Assembly (NCBI GenBank): GCA_937900465.1
Contig: CALCEJ010000118.1
Span: 1-34,127 of the forward strand
Reading direction: 5' to 3'
From: an uncultured Bacteroidales bacterium
GTDB taxonomy: Bacteria; Bacteroidota; Bacteroidia; Bacteroidales; UBA932
Length of the DNA stretch: 34,127 bases
Part shown: piece by piece, positions 32,296 through 34,127 of the stretch
Layout of the letters: the number at the start of each line of letters is the position of its first letter
Numbering within the stretch: position 1 is the first letter of the stretch
The notes under the pieces: model-generated
Seen by the model: the letters and a program-made list of their open reading frames with translations, nothing else
Told to the model about the DNA's origin: nothing
Databases searched by the model: none
Made by a program: the position numbers and the translations under genes

Positions 32296-32925
32296 ATGGA
32301 ATTGTCAGTTTACAAGATTGACGGATCTGAATCCGGAAAGAAAGTCGTCCTTGACGAAAAGGTCTTCGGGATAGAGAACCCTAATGACCACGCTATTTAT
32401 CTTGACGTCCTGAACTACCTCGCCGCACAGCGCCAGGGTACGTCCAAGACCAAAGACCGCAGCGAAGTCGCATATTCCACCAAGAAGCTCGGACGCCAGA
32501 AGGGCGGCGGCGGTGCACGTCACGGCTCCCTCAAGGCTAACATCTTCGTAGGCGGCGGCCGTGTATTCGGTCCCAAGCCCCGCGACTACTCCTTCAAGCT
32601 CAACAAGAAGGTGAAGCAGCTCGCACGTCTTTCCGCCCTTACTTACAAGGCACAGGACGGCGCCATCACCCTCGTAGAGCCCTTTGCAATGGAGGCACCC
32701 AAGACGAAGGAACTCCTCACCATCCTTGCGAACATCAAGGCCGGTGACCGCAAGGTGCTTGTCGTTCTTCCTGAGAACTCCGACAACATCTTTCTTTCGT
32801 CCCGCAACCTTCAGAACGTTAAAGTCATCACCGTTGACGAGATCAACACCTACGCAATCATGAACGCCAACTCCCTGGTGCTCATCGATGGTGTCCAGGA
32901 CATTCTCGCAGCAAGAGTAAAGTAA
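32296..32925 (+). CDS. rplD: 50S ribosomal protein L4
   Basis: The product has 209 residues. The conserved loop region with GGARHGSLKANIFVGGGRVFGPKPRDYS is the part that lines the exit tunnel; VLIDGVQDILAARVK closes the protein. In E. coli L4 represses the S10 operon, which makes it the candidate regulator of this leader as well. It begins 3 bp after rplC. Confidence 0.97.
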   Translation: MELSVYKIDGSESGKKVVLDEKVFGIENPNDHAIYLDVLNYLAAQRQGTSKTKDRSEVAYSTKKLGRQKGGGGARHGSLKANIFVGGGRVFGPKPRDYSFKLNKKVKQLARLSALTYKAQDGAITLVEPFAMEAPKTKELLTILANIKAGDRKVLVVLPENSDNIFLSSRNLQNVKVITVDEINTYAIMNANSLVLIDGVQDILAARVK

Positions 32926-32938
32926 AGGAGGACGTCAA

Positions 32939-33229
32939 ATGGGTATCATTATCAGACCAATCGTAACAGAGAAAATGACGGAGCAGGGCGAAAAGCTCAA
33001 CCGTTACGGATTCATCGTTGACCGCAAGGCCAACAAGATCCAGATCAAGGCCGCTGTCGAGCAGATGTACGGTGTCACGGTTTCCTCCGTGAATACTCTC
33101 AACTATCACGGCAAGAGAAGGCAGCGCTGGACCAAGTCCGGCCTCCTCAAGGGCCGCACCAATCACTTCAAGAAGGCTTATGTCACTCTTGAAGGCGATG
33201 AGAAGATCGATTTCTACGCTAACATCTAG
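32939..33229 (+). CDS. rplW: 50S ribosomal protein L23
   Basis: The product has 96 residues, with RPIVTEKMT and YGFIVDRKANKIQIKAAVEQMYGV, as in the family. It sits at the tunnel exit and docks chaperones and SRP. AAAGGAGG stands 7 nt before the ATG, a strong Shine-Dalgarno motif that is uncommon in this phylum. Confidence 0.97.
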   Translation: MGIIIRPIVTEKMTEQGEKLNRYGFIVDRKANKIQIKAAVEQMYGVTVSSVNTLNYHGKRRQRWTKSGLLKGRTNHFKKAYVTLEGDEKIDFYANI

Positions 33230-33246
33230 TAAGGAGGAATTACATT

Positions 33247-34071
33247 ATGGCAATCAAGAAGTACAAGCCGGTAACTCCCGGTCAGCGTAACAAGGCTATC
33301 AGCTCCTTCGAGGAGATAACAGCCAAGAAGCCCTACAAGAAGCTCCTTACTCCCCTCAAGTCCACCGGCGGCCGTAACAACACCGGCCAGATGACCGTCC
33401 GTTATCGTGGCGGCGGACACAAGAGGATGTACCGTATCATCGATTTCAAGCGTACTCGTGATGATGTGAAGGCAACAGTCCTCACCATCGAATACGATCC
33501 TAACCGCTCCGCACGTATCGCCCTCATCCAGTATGAGGACGGACAGAAGAGCTACATTATCGCTCCTAATGGCCTTAAGGTAGGTCAGGTGGTCGAATCC
33601 GGCCCTCAGGCAGCCCCTGAACTCGGAAACTGCCTCCCTCTCTCCGCCATTCCCGTGGGTACACTCGTATACGCAATCGAGCTCCGTCCCGGACAGGGCG
33701 CCGTTATGGCCCGCTCCGCCGGTACTTACGCACAGCTCGCAGCGCGTGAAGGCAACTACGCTATCCTCCGTCTCCCTTCGGGCGAGACCCGTATGGTTCC
33801 CGTCGCCTGCCGCGCTTCCGTCGGTACAGTGTCCAACCCTGACCATAATCTGGAGTCCTTCGGAAAGGCTGGCCGCAGCCGCTGGCTCGGTCGCCGTCCC
33901 CACAACCGTGGTGTTGTGATGAACCCTCACGATCACCCTATGGGCGGTGGTGAAGGACGTGCTTCCGGTGGACATCCCCGTTCCCGCAAGGGTCTCCCTG
34001 CAAAGGGTTACAAGACCCGTAATCCGAAGGCGGCTTCCAACAAGCTGATCATCGAAAGAAGAAAGAAATAA
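33247..34071 (+). CDS. rplB: 50S ribosomal protein L2
   Basis: The product has 274 residues, full length. The L2 signatures are present: GRNNTGQMTVRYRGGGHK in the RNA-binding domain and HPMGGGEGRASGGHPRS near the C-terminus, which contains the conserved His close to the peptidyl transferase centre. AAGGAGG lies 9 nt before the ATG at 33247. Confidence 0.97.
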   Translation: MAIKKYKPVTPGQRNKAISSFEEITAKKPYKKLLTPLKSTGGRNNTGQMTVRYRGGGHKRMYRIIDFKRTRDDVKATVLTIEYDPNRSARIALIQYEDGQKSYIIAPNGLKVGQVVESGPQAAPELGNCLPLSAIPVGTLVYAIELRPGQGAVMARSAGTYAQLAAREGNYAILRLPSGETRMVPVACRASVGTVSNPDHNLESFGKAGRSRWLGRRPHNRGVVMNPHDHPMGGGEGRASGGHPRSRKGLPAKGYKTRNPKAASNKLIIERRKK

Positions 34072-34092
34072 TACGGAATAAACTAACAGATT

Positions 34093-34127
34093 ATGAGTCG
34101 TTCACTTAAAAAAGGACCGTACATCCA
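34093..34127 (+). CDS. rpsS: 30S ribosomal protein S19 (5' end only)
   Basis: The ATG at 34093 opens MSRSLKKGPYI, the conserved S19 start, and the gene runs off the window. Its position after rplB is the normal S10-operon order. Confidence 0.9.
   Translation, partial: MSRSLKKGPYI

Noticed and set aside
1..34127. CRISPR arrays, tRNA or rRNA genes, insertion sequences, integrase or phage genes
   Set aside because: I looked for repeated spacers, cloverleaf genes, transposase motifs and terminal repeats and saw none. The palindromes in murB and dapF encode no transposase.

Overview
The window looks like the chromosome of a member of the Bacteroidales, probably an uncultured gut-type lineage (the order is a firm inference, the lineage a weak one). 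The evidence is repeated TAnnTTTG promoter boxes of the Bacteroidetes type, many lipoproteins, a GH127-type glycosidase, an EF-G2-type factor, a MurA with Asp in place of the catalytic Cys, and a bifunctional aspartokinase/homoserine dehydrogenase. Housekeeping genes are GC-rich. Three AT-rich blocks of lipoprotein and secreted-protein genes are lodged between them.

Layout: 1-1792 (-) is a 3'-truncated EF-G2-like gene, divergent from a GH127-like lipoprotein (1902-3893). At 3988-5228 lies an AT-rich block with a cysteine-rich lipoprotein and a 5'-truncated paralogue. At 5229-6522 (-) is a toxin-antitoxin-like pair (DUF3990 ADP-ribosyltransferase-like protein plus an HTH protein). rsmA (-) and aspS (+) diverge from overlapping promoters, and aspS runs into murB. 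A second AT-rich block (10412-14696) holds a small lipoprotein, a 1047-residue secreted lipase-like protein and another member of the cysteine-rich family. Then follow murA, an aminotransferase, dapF, dapB, dapA and dapD, mostly joined by ATGA-type overlaps. On the minus strand cdaA, mutS2, yraN and a degenerate mannose-1-phosphate guanylyltransferase-like gene follow one another. thrA and asd diverge from cdaA. A third lipoprotein block (28388-29516) separates asd from a dapE-like gene. A class C beta-lactamase-like lipoprotein (-) diverges from the ribosomal operon rplC-rplD-rplW-rplB-rpsS (cut off by the window end).

How the genes work together: thrA, asd, dapA, dapB, dapD, an aminotransferase that is a good DapC candidate, a DapE-like hydrolase and dapF together form an almost complete succinylase route from aspartate to meso-diaminopimelate and lysine. 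MurA and MurB make the UDP-MurNAc precursor that joins the same peptidoglycan pathway.

The most unusual signal is a set of in-frame, GC-rich, palindromic insertions inside conserved enzymes. murB carries one with perfect 26-bp inverted arms around two inner hairpins. dapF carries two comparable ones, plus a 29-nt direct repeat read in the same frame as the same peptide. They resemble in logic the palindromic elements known inside Rickettsia genes. I know of no description of them for Bacteroidales.
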